DNA from: Chitinivibrionales bacterium
GTDB lineage: Bacteria; Fibrobacterota; Chitinivibrionia; Chitinivibrionales; WJKA01
DNA: 64,000 nucleotides
Direction: 5' to 3'
Assembly: GCA_014728295.1 (NCBI GenBank)
Contig: WJLW01000025.1
Coordinates: 62,001-126,000 of the forward strand
The translations under genes were made by a program, and so were the position numbers. The notes beneath the pieces are model-generated. The model had not been told where the DNA came from, made no database searches, and was given only the letters and a program-made list of their open reading frames with translations. The first letter of the stretch is position 1. Each line of letters opens with the position of its first letter. Positions 8,490 through 17,474 of the stretch are shown piece after piece.

Positions 8490-9344
8490 ATGAAGATCGT
8501 TGCGCACAAGCTTAAAGGCCACGGGATTTCACACAAAAGAACCAAGAACCTCGGCTCGCCGCCGGAATTCGGCAATGATACCTTTCCCGACTCGATTGTC
8601 ATCCATTACACTGCAATGAGCAGTCTGGACGGAGCGGTGAATGCATTGACGAAAAGGAAGCCTAAAAATAATGCCTCAGCTCATTGTATCGTTGGCAAAG
8701 CGGGCGAAATTGTCCAATTGGCACCATTCAATTTCAAAACCTGGCACGCGGGCAAGAGTGAATATAACGGCCGGAAATTTTATAATCAATATGCGATCGG
8801 TATTGAAATTGACAATCTGGGCTGGCTCGAAAAATACAGCGGATTTTATTCGCGCCCGGAGTTGTTGAATTACAACATCAGGGTGCCCGCAAAGGATGTT
8901 GTCAAGGCCGAACACAAGGAGCCGGGTGTCAACCACCTCTATTGGCAGAAATATACGCAGGAGCAGATTAGCGCCGTTAAAAGAATCAGCCTTTTGCTGA
9001 AAGAAAACTATCCCATTCGTGAAGTTCTTGGTCACGATGAGATCTCGCCGGGCCGTAAGCAGGACCCCGGACCGGCGTTTCCGATTGACTGGCTGCGCAA
9101 AGAGGTCCTCTGGGCCGATCGCAGCGTGGATGAAGGGGAGTTGGGTGCTGATAGCATGCCGTATCCGGCTTCGGTAACCGCCTCACGGCTCAACATTCGC
9201 TCTGGGCCGGGTTCCCGCAACGGCAAAATCTCACCGCCCCTGCCCAATGGAAAACGTGTGCAGGTGCTTGAAAAAAGCGGCAAGTGGCTCAAGATCCGCA
9301 CCGAGATCGAGGGATGGGTATATGGTGATTACATTGAAATGTGA
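8490..9344 (+). CDS. N-acetylmuramoyl-L-alanine amidase, PGRP/AmpD type, with SH3b
   Basis: A 284-residue murein amidase. The Amidase_2 domain (about 30-205) shows the zinc ligands H39 (VIHYTA), H182 (VLGHDE) and D192 in the AmpD signature PGRKQDPGPAF. A bacterial SH3 domain follows (about 225-284; SRLNIRSGPGS and GWVYGDYIEM are its hallmark ends). AmpD itself lacks the SH3b domain, which usually targets cell-wall peptides. No signal peptide is visible, so the enzyme either acts on recycled anhydro-muropeptides in the cytoplasm or leaves by another route, as phage-type endolysins do; no other phage genes are near. Lone gene on the plus strand. Confidence 0.9.
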   Translation: MKIVAHKLKGHGISHKRTKNLGSPPEFGNDTFPDSIVIHYTAMSSLDGAVNALTKRKPKNNASAHCIVGKAGEIVQLAPFNFKTWHAGKSEYNGRKFYNQYAIGIEIDNLGWLEKYSGFYSRPELLNYNIRVPAKDVVKAEHKEPGVNHLYWQKYTQEQISAVKRISLLLKENYPIREVLGHDEISPGRKQDPGPAFPIDWLRKEVLWADRSVDEGELGADSMPYPASVTASRLNIRSGPGSRNGKISPPLPNGKRVQVLEKSGKWLKIRTEIEGWVYGDYIEM

Positions 9345-9371
9345 TACACCCGGCATAATAGAGCGGCGTTG

Positions 9372-10043
9372 TCAGTCTACCGGCAGTTCCTGACAGTCAA
9401 TCACGTCGTTTGTGGTGACGATTGTTCCGCCGCATACGCCCTGAGAGCTGTACAGGCTTGCGCCATGAGTCATCTCCTCATAATCGGCCTGGGCGTCTTC
9501 CACCATGATTATGCGATACCCGCGCTCCGATCCATCACGCGCCGTGGTCTCGACGCATTGACTTGTGGCAAGGCCGCACATAACCAGCGTTGAGATGCCG
9601 CTGTGGTGAAGAATTTCATCGATAGTGGTACCGGTAAATGCACTGAAGGTTGTTTTGCAGAGAGTGATGTCATCGGGGTGGATGGCAATATCACTGATAA
9701 CGTTTGCCATCGGATCGCCGCACAGTGGATAGAGGTCGGGAAAACCGGCATCCATTGCCGCGTAGTGTGCCGTGCGAAATGTCCGGTGCAGATCACTCCT
9801 GCCGGGGTGTTGTCCGCACAGTTTGAGAAAGACCACCGCCATACGCAAGCGATGGAAAAAGTCAAGCAATACACGCAGGTTGGGTATTACGGTTGCGCTG
9901 CAGCGACGAGCAATGTAGCTCATGGAACCGGGGAAGCGGTGCTCGTGATAGCGCTGAAATGCAGATTGCGGATCGAGGTAATAGTTTTGCATGTCGACAA
10001 CAATCAGCGCCGCACCCGGCGGTAACACAAATGCTTGACTCAT
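9372..10043 (-). CDS. Isochorismatase-family cysteine hydrolase
   Basis: A 223-residue alpha/beta hydrolase of the isochorismatase/nicotinamidase superfamily. The family's catalytic trio is present: D17 (VVDMQNYY), K130 (TLCKTTFSAF) and C163 (ATSQCVETTARDG). The cis-peptide region before the Cys (MCGLATSQC) is also typical. Substrates in this family range from isochorismate and nicotinamide to N-carbamoyl compounds and cannot be read from the sequence. It starts 6 bases after the stop of the lytic transglycosylase gene, so the two are probably co-transcribed, although no shared pathway is obvious. Confidence 0.85.
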   Translation of the reverse strand: MSQAFVLPPGAALIVVDMQNYYLDPQSAFQRYHEHRFPGSMSYIARRCSATVIPNLRVLLDFFHRLRMAVVFLKLCGQHPGRSDLHRTFRTAHYAAMDAGFPDLYPLCGDPMANVISDIAIHPDDITLCKTTFSAFTGTTIDEILHHSGISTLVMCGLATSQCVETTARDGSERGYRIIMVEDAQADYEEMTHGASLYSSQGVCGGTIVTTNDVIDCQELPVD

Positions 10044-10049
10044 ACAAGA

Positions 10050-13000
10050 TCACCACGTAATGATTTTTTTATTGACATTGCGAACTTTCTCCGTTACGTC
10101 CCAGCTGGTAAATTGGCCGGCATAGAGCAGGCGGTAGATCGCCATGGTCAGCAGGACTTTTTTGGTGTAGTGTCTGGTTTGTGAAAAGCGCATCGTTTCG
10201 ATGAATTCATCCCAGGGCAGGTCGGGATGGTAGTTGAGCCAGCGGGAAACATTGTGCGGTCCGCCGTTGTAGGAGGCAATTGCCAGCGGCAACTGGCCGT
10301 CAAAATTATCGATAAGCTTTTTAAGGTACCATACGCCATAAGTGACATTGACCACCGGGCGGCTGAGCTGCATGCGCATACTGCCGGTATCCCGGATGCT
10401 GTCGGCAATGCGTTCCCCCGTCAGGGGCATAACCTGCATCAAGCCGGTTGCGCCAACATTGCTGACGGCCGCAGTGTCAAACCGGCTTTCGGTGCGCATG
10501 ACGGCAGCTACCAGATCCAGGGGGACTTCCAGAGAGTCGCTGATGCGCCCCAGTATGTTGCGCCAGGCAAACGGATACAGAATGCGCTTGCGAAATTCCT
10601 GGCCAATTCCTGGAGAAAAGGAGCTCCCGAACGATCGTGCGTACCACTTGCAGGCGTATTGAGGTTGATCGAGATCGAGGTAGAATTCAACCAGCGCGGC
10701 TTTCAGAGAATCGTCAAGCAGGTACGCTGCTCTGCGTTTGGTGCGATAGAGTGATTTGACACGTTGTGAGTAGTCATCCGGAGACATTTTGGTAGCCGCT
10801 GGTTGCGAGGGATTGATTATTGCGTTTCGCAGAATATCGCCGGCCTGGGTAAGATGTTTCAGGTGATCGAGTTCGTCTTCAAAGTCTGCCAGTTCCCGCA
10901 TGCGGCGGATTGCGTTTACACGCGCAAAAAACATATTGAGCTCAAACGTCGCCCGATTCCCGTCTCCCAAGCGCTTCCAGACAATGGCACGGGAAAGCGA
11001 GGGAAATGCCTTCAGCAACAGCTTGCCTTTGCGGCTCACCCCGTCAAGCAACGTATCAATACGCGTTGCATAGAAAGTTTTGAGATGGGTATGATAGTGG
11101 CGTACTCCGTTGTGCAGGTGGATGGGATGAAACGCAATTTTATTCGAATCATTCTTGAAAATGTTACGGACCCAGCGGGGCAGTGTGTCGGCCGGATTAT
11201 TTGATGGGTTAATCTCGCCGGAATATGGGTTGACCTGCGAGACATCGCCGGGGGGCTGCGTCCGTTCCATCGCCGGCATTGCGGGCTCGGCCGAGCAGGT
11301 ATCACACTCAGCTTCAAGCTCCGCCAATTCCAGTGAAAGCAATTCTGTGCTATCGAATAAATCAAGCTCGGGTATCAGGGTGTCGCTGTTGGATAATTTT
11401 ACCTCCTCGACTCCGGTTTCGGCGGGTATTAGCCGGATGTTTTTCTCCCCGGGAGCTGCAAGCGAATCTTCATCTGCCGAAAAAATGCTCCGGAGCTGGG
11501 GAGATTTCACGGGAAAGGGAATTTGCGGTGCAGTCAACATCCACCAGGGTGAATCGAAGGGCATCGTATCGTTTGGCAGGTGCTGCGGAAAAATTTCCAG
11601 CAGGCGTTGTGAGGCCGTCAATCGATACCAGGAAAAATATTCGTTCGATGCCAGACTGTCATACAGTTCCGCCGCCTCCTGTGTGCGCCCCAGTTGCTGC
11701 AGACATCGTGCCGACCAGTACATACTTTCCCGGAAATAGCTGCTGCGTTCTCCGCGCCGCCTCAGCGACGTGAATAATGACAAAGCCCGTTCATAATTTC
11801 TATTCAGGTAGACAAACCAGGCTTTGAGCCAGGAAAGCGTATGGCGGTAGCGGGCCCTTCTTCCGTAGGATGCGCGGTACTGATCGAGCTGGTGAACAGC
11901 CTGCCGGTATTTGCCCTGCCAGGCATGCAACCAGATAATCTCGTAAGACGCCAGAATGCCGTACCGCGAGCTTGGATGCTGTGCCGCCAGGGTACTGCAT
12001 GCCGCATAGGCGGATGCAAGGCTGTCGGCGCGCACCTTGGTGCGTGCACTTTGCCATTTGTAAAGTGGAAGATATTTGTCAAGCTTGTCCGGGCTCAGGC
12101 GGGCGAGTTCATCGAAAAGTGAATCCGCCCTGTTGTAATATTGCAAGCCATACCACGCTTTGGCGTACTGATAGAGAATCGATCGCTTTACTTTGCTGTT
12201 TTGGCGGGTGGCAACAGCGAGCCTGTCCACGATTGAAAGAACTTCCTTATATGCCTGCACGGTATTGAGCCTTGCCAGGTGCGCAGCCAGGTCAAGGCTG
12301 TAATCCGGTATATGCGCATAGCCGTCTTCACGCAACGTTTGCAATCGCACACGGGCCGGATACCAGTAGACCGAAGCTGCGCCTCCCAGAAAAAGTTCGG
12401 TGAGCGTTGCCGCTTCCGTATCGTAGTGCTTTAGAAGTTTGTACGCGCGCGCTTGTATCCAGGCGAACGATGTCCATTGGGGATAATGTGGGTAGATGCG
12501 ACGGACTTTATAGTGACGCTCGATAGCCGCAATTTTTTTCAATACCCGCCGTGGTTTGTTCATCTCCAGCAGGCTGTTGAGGGAACCCTGCAAGGCCTGA
12601 TTGACCAGATTGCTGTGGGGATACTCTTTCAGCAATTTCTCGAAATGGGTGTGAGCTTTCGCATATTTTTGCCGGGCATACCAGGTTTGGGCAATAATGA
12701 ACCGGATGTGATCGCGAATCGATCTGAATCCCCGGTAGGCCTCTTCAAGGCATTCCAGCGCATCGTCCTTGTCGCCGGTGTAAAGCTGACTCAGCCCCGA
12801 GAGCAGATTAAGGCGAGCCTGGAAGCTCTTGTAGTGTCTGCTGCGCGCCACGGCGTCGAAGTGGCGCAGTGCCGCGGAATAGCAGCCGTCGCTGTACAGT
12901 GCGATTCCCTGCTGATACACCTCTTCAACCCGGGCAAAAGCGGCGTCGGTAGGCAGCTCCACCGAAACGTCCATGATCTCGGGCGAAAGACATGAAAGTG

Positions 13001-13151
13001 CGGCCTTGAACTCTGTGCTGAAGATTGCGGGGCCCGCAGAATCGGCAGCGTGGTCACGCCCCCATGCCAGGCATACGATTGCAATCGATATCGATGCTGA
13101 GTTGAGGAATGTTCTGCATTCACTTCGCATACTTTCCCGTCCCCGGATCAT
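10050..13151 (-). CDS. TPR-containing soluble lytic murein transglycosylase (Slt-like)
   Basis: A 1033-residue exported protein, far longer than E. coli Slt70 (about 620 residues). After an N-terminal signal sequence comes a long alpha-helical, TPR-like superhelix (about 60-560). A low-complexity acidic insert rich in Glu, Leu and Ser follows (about 560-660), then further helices and the C-terminal SLT domain (about 870-1033). The catalytic Glu lies in RTESRFD, followed by GLMQVMP and IASYNGG, the standard SLT motifs. It cleaves the MurNAc-GlcNAc bond to give anhydro-muropeptides. The start at 13151 has GGTGA upstream; an ATG 21 bases later is also possible. It heads a two-gene run with the isochorismatase-like gene. 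Confidence 0.9.
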   Translation of the reverse strand: MIRGRESMRSECRTFLNSASISIAIVCLAWGRDHAADSAGPAIFSTEFKAALSCLSPEIMDVSVELPTDAAFARVEEVYQQGIALYSDGCYSAALRHFDAVARSRHYKSFQARLNLLSGLSQLYTGDKDDALECLEEAYRGFRSIRDHIRFIIAQTWYARQKYAKAHTHFEKLLKEYPHSNLVNQALQGSLNSLLEMNKPRRVLKKIAAIERHYKVRRIYPHYPQWTSFAWIQARAYKLLKHYDTEAATLTELFLGGAASVYWYPARVRLQTLREDGYAHIPDYSLDLAAHLARLNTVQAYKEVLSIVDRLAVATRQNSKVKRSILYQYAKAWYGLQYYNRADSLFDELARLSPDKLDKYLPLYKWQSARTKVRADSLASAYAACSTLAAQHPSSRYGILASYEIIWLHAWQGKYRQAVHQLDQYRASYGRRARYRHTLSWLKAWFVYLNRNYERALSLFTSLRRRGERSSYFRESMYWSARCLQQLGRTQEAAELYDSLASNEYFSWYRLTASQRLLEIFPQHLPNDTMPFDSPWWMLTAPQIPFPVKSPQLRSIFSADEDSLAAPGEKNIRLIPAETGVEEVKLSNSDTLIPELDLFDSTELLSLELAELEAECDTCSAEPAMPAMERTQPPGDVSQVNPYSGEINPSNNPADTLPRWVRNIFKNDSNKIAFHPIHLHNGVRHYHTHLKTFYATRIDTLLDGVSRKGKLLLKAFPSLSRAIVWKRLGDGNRATFELNMFFARVNAIRRMRELADFEDELDHLKHLTQAGDILRNAIINPSQPAATKMSPDDYSQRVKSLYRTKRRAAYLLDDSLKAALVEFYLDLDQPQYACKWYARSFGSSFSPGIGQEFRKRILYPFAWRNILGRISDSLEVPLDLVAAVMRTESRFDTAAVSNVGATGLMQVMPLTGERIADSIRDTGSMRMQLSRPVVNVTYGVWYLKKLIDNFDGQLPLAIASYNGGPHNVSRWLNYHPDLPWDEFIETMRFSQTRHYTKKVLLTMAIYRLLYAGQFTSWDVTEKVRNVNKKIITW

Positions 13152-13222
13152 GTGTCACCGTGCGCTTTAGACGTAAAAATAGACTAGTAGTGGGTGAGTG
13201 CAAAATAAAATGAGGATATCAC

Positions 13223-13261
13223 GGCACTTTCTCACCGCGCAACGGCGGTTGAAAAAGTGCC
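13223..13261 (-). terminator. Intergenic stem-loop after the aldolase gene
   Basis: GGCACTTT (13223-13230) pairs with AAAGTGCC (13254-13261), and inner CCGC/GCGG arms lengthen the stem. It lies 26 bases past the aldolase stop and before the transglycosylase gene. Read on the minus strand it is followed by GTGATATCCTCATTTTATTTT, only loosely T-rich. A transcription terminator or a processing structure is plausible. Confidence 0.45.
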
Positions 13262-13286
13262 AGAAAATAATACTGAAAACGGGGCT

Positions 13287-14249
13287 TTAGATCTCGACTT
13301 CCGAAGACAGCCGTTCATAAAACCCCGCGTAATCAAACTTGCGGGGATCGTGCTCGGCCAGGCTCATCATTTCCATTCCTTCAAGCGGATGCACATTGAG
13401 AACGCCGGAAATCATATAAGGGATACTGTAGCCCCAGAAAATATCCTTTTGCATGGGAATGATATACTTGCCGATGACATCCAGTATGGGTTTGATATCG
13501 AATTTGGGATTTTTCAAAAAGCCGACCAGCAACTCCAGCGGACAATTGCCTGCCGCCCGGCCGAGCCCGTACAGCGTTCCATCGAGATAGTTGACGTTTT
13601 TAATAATTGCCTCAATCGTATTTGCATAGGCCAACTGTTGATGGTTGTGGCAATGGATACCAACTTCTTTGGTTTTGAGAAAGCGCTGGTATTTGTTGAC
13701 GAGGTAGTCGATATCTTCTGAATACAGTGCGCCGAAGCTATCTACAATGTAAACAGCAAATGTTTTGGTCTCTTCTTCTATCTGTTGCAGTGCTTCGTCG
13801 AGTTCGCGTTCGATAGCGTGGGAAACGGCCATGATATTGATCGCGGCATCATAGCCTTTTTCAATCGCGTTGTTGGCAATATAGATAGCTTTGTCTATAT
13901 CCTTGACATAGGTGGCTACCCTGATGATGTCCACTACGCTTTCTTCCCGGGGGAGAATATCCTCGGCTTCGGCTTTGTGGGCGTCCATCATGACTGCCAG
14001 TTTCGCAGCCGATTCGATGCCGTCGGTGGCTTTGCGCAGCATGTCTTCGTCGCAGAAGCGCCATGCACCGAATTTTTCGGGGTCGAAATGCTTTTTGCTG
14101 TTACGGTAGCCTAACTCAATAATGTCAACACCGGAGGCGCATACGGCCCGGTAAATTGCCTGCACTGTTTCCAGGGGAAACTTGGAATCGTTCATCAGAC
14201 CGCCGTCGCGTACGGTGCAGTCTACAACTTTGATTTCGGGGCGATACAT
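13287..14249 (-). CDS. HMG-lyase-like (DRE-TIM) aldolase-family protein
   Basis: A 320-residue TIM-barrel metal-dependent carbon-carbon lyase or synthase of the DRE-TIM superfamily. The motif DCTVRDGG (residues 9-16) supplies the metal-binding Asp and catalytic Arg, and GIHCHNHQQ supplies the His-x-His metal ligands. The later GLGRAAGNCPLE is the conserved barrel end seen in 4-hydroxy-2-oxovalerate aldolase and homocitrate-synthase relatives. The start at 14249 follows AAGGAAG; upstream in-frame codons look non-coding. It is divergent from a glycosyltransferase gene, and family members of this size do occur in polysaccharide loci. No partner dehydrogenase is adjacent, so the substrate is unknown. 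Confidence 0.8.
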   Translation of the reverse strand: MYRPEIKVVDCTVRDGGLMNDSKFPLETVQAIYRAVCASGVDIIELGYRNSKKHFDPEKFGAWRFCDEDMLRKATDGIESAAKLAVMMDAHKAEAEDILPREESVVDIIRVATYVKDIDKAIYIANNAIEKGYDAAINIMAVSHAIERELDEALQQIEEETKTFAVYIVDSFGALYSEDIDYLVNKYQRFLKTKEVGIHCHNHQQLAYANTIEAIIKNVNYLDGTLYGLGRAAGNCPLELLVGFLKNPKFDIKPILDVIGKYIIPMQKDIFWGYSIPYMISGVLNVHPLEGMEMMSLAEHDPRKFDYAGFYERLSSEVEI

Positions 14250-14424
14250 ACTGATCTTCCTTCGTTTTCTGAATGATGTGTTTGTAGTGATGCGTTCGAC
14301 CTGCGCGGGGAGGTAGTGCATTTCGCTACAGGCAAACCCCTTAAAATACACTATTTGGAATAAATGTGATACCGGCACAGAGAGTACTGTACTAACTCGT
14401 GGATTATGATATACTTAAAGCAGC

Positions 14425-15534
14425 ATGAAAACAGCACTGATACATGAATGGCTCGTAACGAATGCCGGCGCCGAGAGCGTGCTGCAATCAATTTACAAGC
14501 TCTTCCCGGGTGACATTCACGCCCTGTTTCACGATCCTGACGGTTTACGCGGCACGCTTTGGGAAAATGCCGACGTAACGACCTCAATGCTGCAGCGCCT
14601 GCCGTTCGGGCGGAAGCGCTACCGTGCCTATCTCCCCCTTTTCCCCATGGCCGTGGAGCAGTTTGACCTGCGTGATTATAAGTTGATTTTGTCAAGTTCA
14701 TACGCCGTTGCCAAAGGTGTGCTCAACAGCTCCGATCAATTACACATCTGCTATTGCCACTCTCCGATGCGGTACATCTGGGACTTGACGTTCGAGTATC
14801 TTGAGGCGGCGCAGATCGAACGCGGTCTCAAGAGCTTTCTGGTGAGGCTGGTGTTTCACTACATGCGTATGTGGGACCAGATCTCAGCCGCGCGTGTCAA
14901 CCATTTCGTTGCCAACTCGTACTATATAGCCCATCGAATTCAAAAGTGCTACAACCGCGAGGCGACCGTCATCTATCCGCCGGTGGATATTCACCGGTTT
15001 CATGTCAGCAGGCACAAAGACGATTATTTCATCACGATTTCGCGCCTGGTGCAGTACAAAAGAATCGACCTGATTGTCAAGGCTTTTAACGAGTTGGGCT
15101 TGCGACTGCTGATCATTGGCGACGGGCCGGCCCGGGATAGGCTCAAGGCGATTGCGCAGAAAAACATCGAATTCCTTGGCTATGTTTCTTCTCCCGCAAT
15201 TGAGGAGTATCTCTCAAAAGCACGTGCCTTTATCTTTTCTGCGGAAGAGGATTTTGGCATTGTGAATGTCGAGGCGCAGGCGGCCGGCGTGCCGGTTGTT
15301 GCGTTCGGCCGCGGCGGGGCGCTCGAAACCGTTATTGAGAATGAAACCGGACTGTTTTTCTGGAAGCAGTCTCCGCAGGCCATAATTGATGCCATGCGAC
15401 AATTTCTGGTCAATGAGCATAAGTTTGATCCGGCATACATCCGGCAAAATGCCGAGAGCTTTCCGCGGGAGCGCTTCGAGCTGGAGTTTAAGCGATTTGT
15501 CGACTTTGCGTGGGAAGATTTTCCCTACAAGTAA
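14425..15534 (+). CDS. Glycosyltransferase family 4
   Basis: A 369-residue GT-B glycosyltransferase. The N-domain starts KTALIHEWL; the donor-binding C-domain carries the retaining GT4 signature E-x7-E in EEDFGIVNVE, preceded by ISRLVQYKRIDL and LLIIGDGP and followed by GGALETVIENETG. It would transfer a nucleotide-activated sugar to a glycan or lipid acceptor at the cytoplasmic membrane. An extended -10-like element TGATATACT (14407-14415) ends only ten bases before the ATG, so the transcript may have almost no leader; no matching -35 is seen. The neighbouring aldolase gene is divergent. Confidence 0.9.
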   Translation: MKTALIHEWLVTNAGAESVLQSIYKLFPGDIHALFHDPDGLRGTLWENADVTTSMLQRLPFGRKRYRAYLPLFPMAVEQFDLRDYKLILSSSYAVAKGVLNSSDQLHICYCHSPMRYIWDLTFEYLEAAQIERGLKSFLVRLVFHYMRMWDQISAARVNHFVANSYYIAHRIQKCYNREATVIYPPVDIHRFHVSRHKDDYFITISRLVQYKRIDLIVKAFNELGLRLLIIGDGPARDRLKAIAQKNIEFLGYVSSPAIEEYLSKARAFIFSAEEDFGIVNVEAQAAGVPVVAFGRGGALETVIENETGLFFWKQSPQAIIDAMRQFLVNEHKFDPAYIRQNAESFPRERFELEFKRFVDFAWEDFPYK

Positions 15535-15537
15535 GAA

Positions 15538-15990
15538 CTACTCTTCAATATCCACTTCTATCAATTCAATATCGGCCTCGCGGGCCTTTTCCATAATGCG
15601 GTCGTCACGATAAAATTCGTGATAGAAGATTCTGGCTATGCCGCTGTTGGCAATCAGCTTGAAGCAATTCCAGCAGGGCGAAGCGGTTATGTAAATATCC
15701 GCACCGTCAATGGCCGTTCCGTTTTTGGCGGCCTGGATGATTGCGTTAGCTTCGGCGTGGACCGTTGCTACGCAATGCCCGTCTTCCATCATGTGCCCGA
15801 CGTCATCGCAGTGAGGAAGGCTGCGAATGCTGCCGTTATAGCCTGTTGAGAGAATGGTTCTGTCGCGCACGATCACCGCTCCGACGTGCTTGCGGTCGCA
15901 GGTGGAACGGGTGGCCACCTGCCGGGCAATTCGCATAAAATAGACATGCCAGGAAACGCGTCCGGAACTGATCATGCTGTTTGCATCCAT
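15538..15990 (-). CDS. Deoxycytidylate deaminase (dCMP deaminase)
   Basis: A cytidine/dCMP deaminase of about 150 residues that supplies dUMP for thymidylate synthesis. The zinc-binding signatures are HAEANAI (His and the catalytic Glu) and SPCWNC (two Cys ligands). An upstream CDRKHVGAVIVRD and GYNGSIRSLPHC match ComEB-type dCMP deaminases. The start is uncertain: ATG at 15990 is preferred, while GTG at 16017 would add nine residues and overlap rpiB by 8 bases. It follows rpiB closely on the same strand, giving a likely two-gene operon. Its 3' end nearly touches the convergent glycosyltransferase gene. Confidence 0.9.
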   Translation of the reverse strand: MDANSMISSGRVSWHVYFMRIARQVATRSTCDRKHVGAVIVRDRTILSTGYNGSIRSLPHCDDVGHMMEDGHCVATVHAEANAIIQAAKNGTAIDGADIYITASPCWNCFKLIANSGIARIFYHEFYRDDRIMEKAREADIELIEVDIEE

Positions 15991-16009
15991 GTTCTGCCGT
16001 CCACGTGGT

Positions 16010-16456
16010 TCAGGCACCGGTATCTTCGAGCTGTTTCAGGCGTCTTTCGTGGCGTCCGCCGTCGAATTTTGTGCTGAGCCATGCATCGAGGATTTGGCGT
16101 GCGGTCTCTTCATCCACCGTCCTGCCGCCCATCACCAGGATGTTGGAATTGTTATGTGAACGAGCTATTCTGGCCAGATCCGGGGTATCGACCAGGGTGG
16201 CGCGAATGTTTTTGAAGCGGTTGGCGGTAATCGAAACGCCTATTCCGGAGCCGCACATGGCAATGCCGCGCGTGTAATCACCCCCGGATACCGCTCTGGC
16301 GACCTTTGCTGCGAAAACAGGATAATCATCGTTGGGGTCCAGCTTTTGAGCACCGGCATCTTCGTAGGGAATTCCCCTTTTTTCGAGCTCTTTTTTCACA
16401 AACTCTTTCAACTCAAATCCTGCGTGATCCGATCCCAGAACAATTTTTTCGTGCAT
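16010..16456 (-). CDS. rpiB: Ribose-5-phosphate isomerase B
   Basis: A 148-residue RpiB/LacAB-family isomerase that interconverts ribose-5-phosphate and ribulose-5-phosphate in the pentose phosphate pathway. It shows the N-terminal GSDHAGFELKEFV, the catalytic-Cys loop GIAMCGSGIGVSI, the anion-binding segment NIRATLVDTPDLARIARSHNNSN and MGGRTVD, all in family order and at usual length. The start at 16456 follows AGGA; upstream codons in the same frame are not conserved-looking. It is divergent from the ECF sigma gene, sharing a 164-base intergenic region, and leads into the dCMP deaminase gene. Confidence 0.95.
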   Translation of the reverse strand: MHEKIVLGSDHAGFELKEFVKKELEKRGIPYEDAGAQKLDPNDDYPVFAAKVARAVSGGDYTRGIAMCGSGIGVSITANRFKNIRATLVDTPDLARIARSHNNSNILVMGGRTVDEETARQILDAWLSTKFDGGRHERRLKQLEDTGA

Positions 16457-16570
16457 GGTTGAAAATCCTGTTTCCCCATTCTGCCGAGAGAATGGTCTAA
16501 TTGTGCAAAAACGAAAGACAGTAATATAACATTTTTCTATAGATATTTCTAATGCACAAAAATAAGGCAA

Positions 16571-16583
16571 CGATGTAACATCG
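16571..16583. promoter_or_regulatory. Perfect 6-bp inverted repeat upstream of ECF sigma gene
   Basis: CGATGT-A-ACATCG is a perfect dyad with a one-base centre, 37 bases before the ATG of the ECF sigma factor gene and between it and the divergent rpiB. Its position suits an operator or a start-proximal hairpin. The family of any binding protein is unknown. Confidence 0.4.
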
Positions 16584-16620
16584 GCGGCAGCATGCAGGTC
16601 AAATATCCCGGGAAGCACGA

Positions 16621-17154
16621 ATGGTTGAGATAGATGATGTGACGATCAAAAGAGCGGCTTGCGGCAGCAGCCGGGCATTCAAAGCGCTATACGAGTGCTA
16701 CGCTCCATTTTTGTGGAAGGTAATCTACCGGACCATTCAGGCAGACCCGCACGCTGCCGCTGAAGTATTGCAGCAGTCGTATATTCGTGCATATAGTGCT
16801 TTGAAGAAGTTCAAATTTGACAGTGCCTTTTCTACATGGCTCTATCGTATCACCTACAATACGGCTCTTACCTATGTAATCAAAGCTCAGAAAAGAAATC
16901 AGAGACATACTCAACTGAGTGAAATTGCACAGGACAAAGCCGCAGACCGGCTTTCGGATAAAGATATGGTAAGCCGCATTTTTGCCGGTTTAAGCGCGGA
17001 GGAAAGGTTTGTGCTCACTGCCAGAGAGATCAGCGGATTAACCTACGAAGAAATAGCCGACATCGTGGGCAAGGCGCCCGGCGCCCTGCGAACGGCAATG
17101 CATCGGCTGAAGGCTCGATTACGGGAGGAATACAAATATGAGTACCAATCATAA
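16621..17154 (+). CDS. ECF-type RNA polymerase sigma factor
   Basis: A 177-residue sigma-70-family extracytoplasmic-function factor. Region 2 (about 20-90) contains ALYECYAPFLWKVIYR and FSTWLYRITYNTAL; region 4 (about 120-172) contains LSAEERFVLTAREISGLTYEEIADIVG and a helix-turn-helix ending in LRTAMHRLKARLRE. Length and layout match the family. The next gene overlaps its 3' end by 17 bases and encodes a small single-span protein, the usual anti-sigma arrangement, followed by a Spy/CpxP-like periplasmic protein. Together they suggest an envelope-stress circuit (inference from family roles). Confidence 0.95.
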   Translation: MVEIDDVTIKRAACGSSRAFKALYECYAPFLWKVIYRTIQADPHAAAEVLQQSYIRAYSALKKFKFDSAFSTWLYRITYNTALTYVIKAQKRNQRHTQLSEIAQDKAADRLSDKDMVSRIFAGLSAEERFVLTAREISGLTYEEIADIVGKAPGALRTAMHRLKARLREEYKYEYQS

Positions 17155-17443
17155 CGACGATCTCAAGCGATTGCTGGCGGATACACCCCAAGTGCCGGAA
17201 GATATGTATCCCTTAATCCAGGCGGGCATTTCTCGGCAAAAGCGAATACGGTGCATGTGGGGGGCGCTTGCAGTGTGCCTGATGCTGCTGAGCGGTGCGT
17301 TTACCTATACGACCTATTCATCGGCCAATTCACAGCCCGCGTATTCAGAAACCCAGCTTGAAGCGCAGCTTTTGCAAATACACGACTACCTCAACGGTAA
17401 TGACATCGATGAAGAGTATCAGATGTACTCGTTGCTTGAATAA
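17138..17443 (+). CDS. Putative membrane anti-sigma factor
   Basis: A 101-residue protein with a short cytoplasmic N-terminus (MSTNHNDDLKRLLADTPQVPED), one transmembrane segment (about residues 41-58) and a roughly 40-residue periplasmic tail rich in Gln, Glu and Tyr. It overlaps the ECF gene by 17 bases, which suggests translational coupling. No zinc-binding anti-sigma motif (HxxxCxxC) is present, so the assignment rests on position and topology. The tail may sense the periplasm or interact with the Spy-like product downstream. Confidence 0.65.
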   Translation: MSTNHNDDLKRLLADTPQVPEDMYPLIQAGISRQKRIRCMWGALAVCLMLLSGAFTYTTYSSANSQPAYSETQLEAQLLQIHDYLNGNDIDEEYQMYSLLE

Positions 17444-17474
17444 ATGCACTCTCTGCAGCTACAGGAGGAAACGT

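Noticed and set aside
10148..13123. Several 60-180-codon frames opposite or out of frame with the transglycosylase gene
   Set aside because: They overlap a strongly supported gene and show no conserved motifs.
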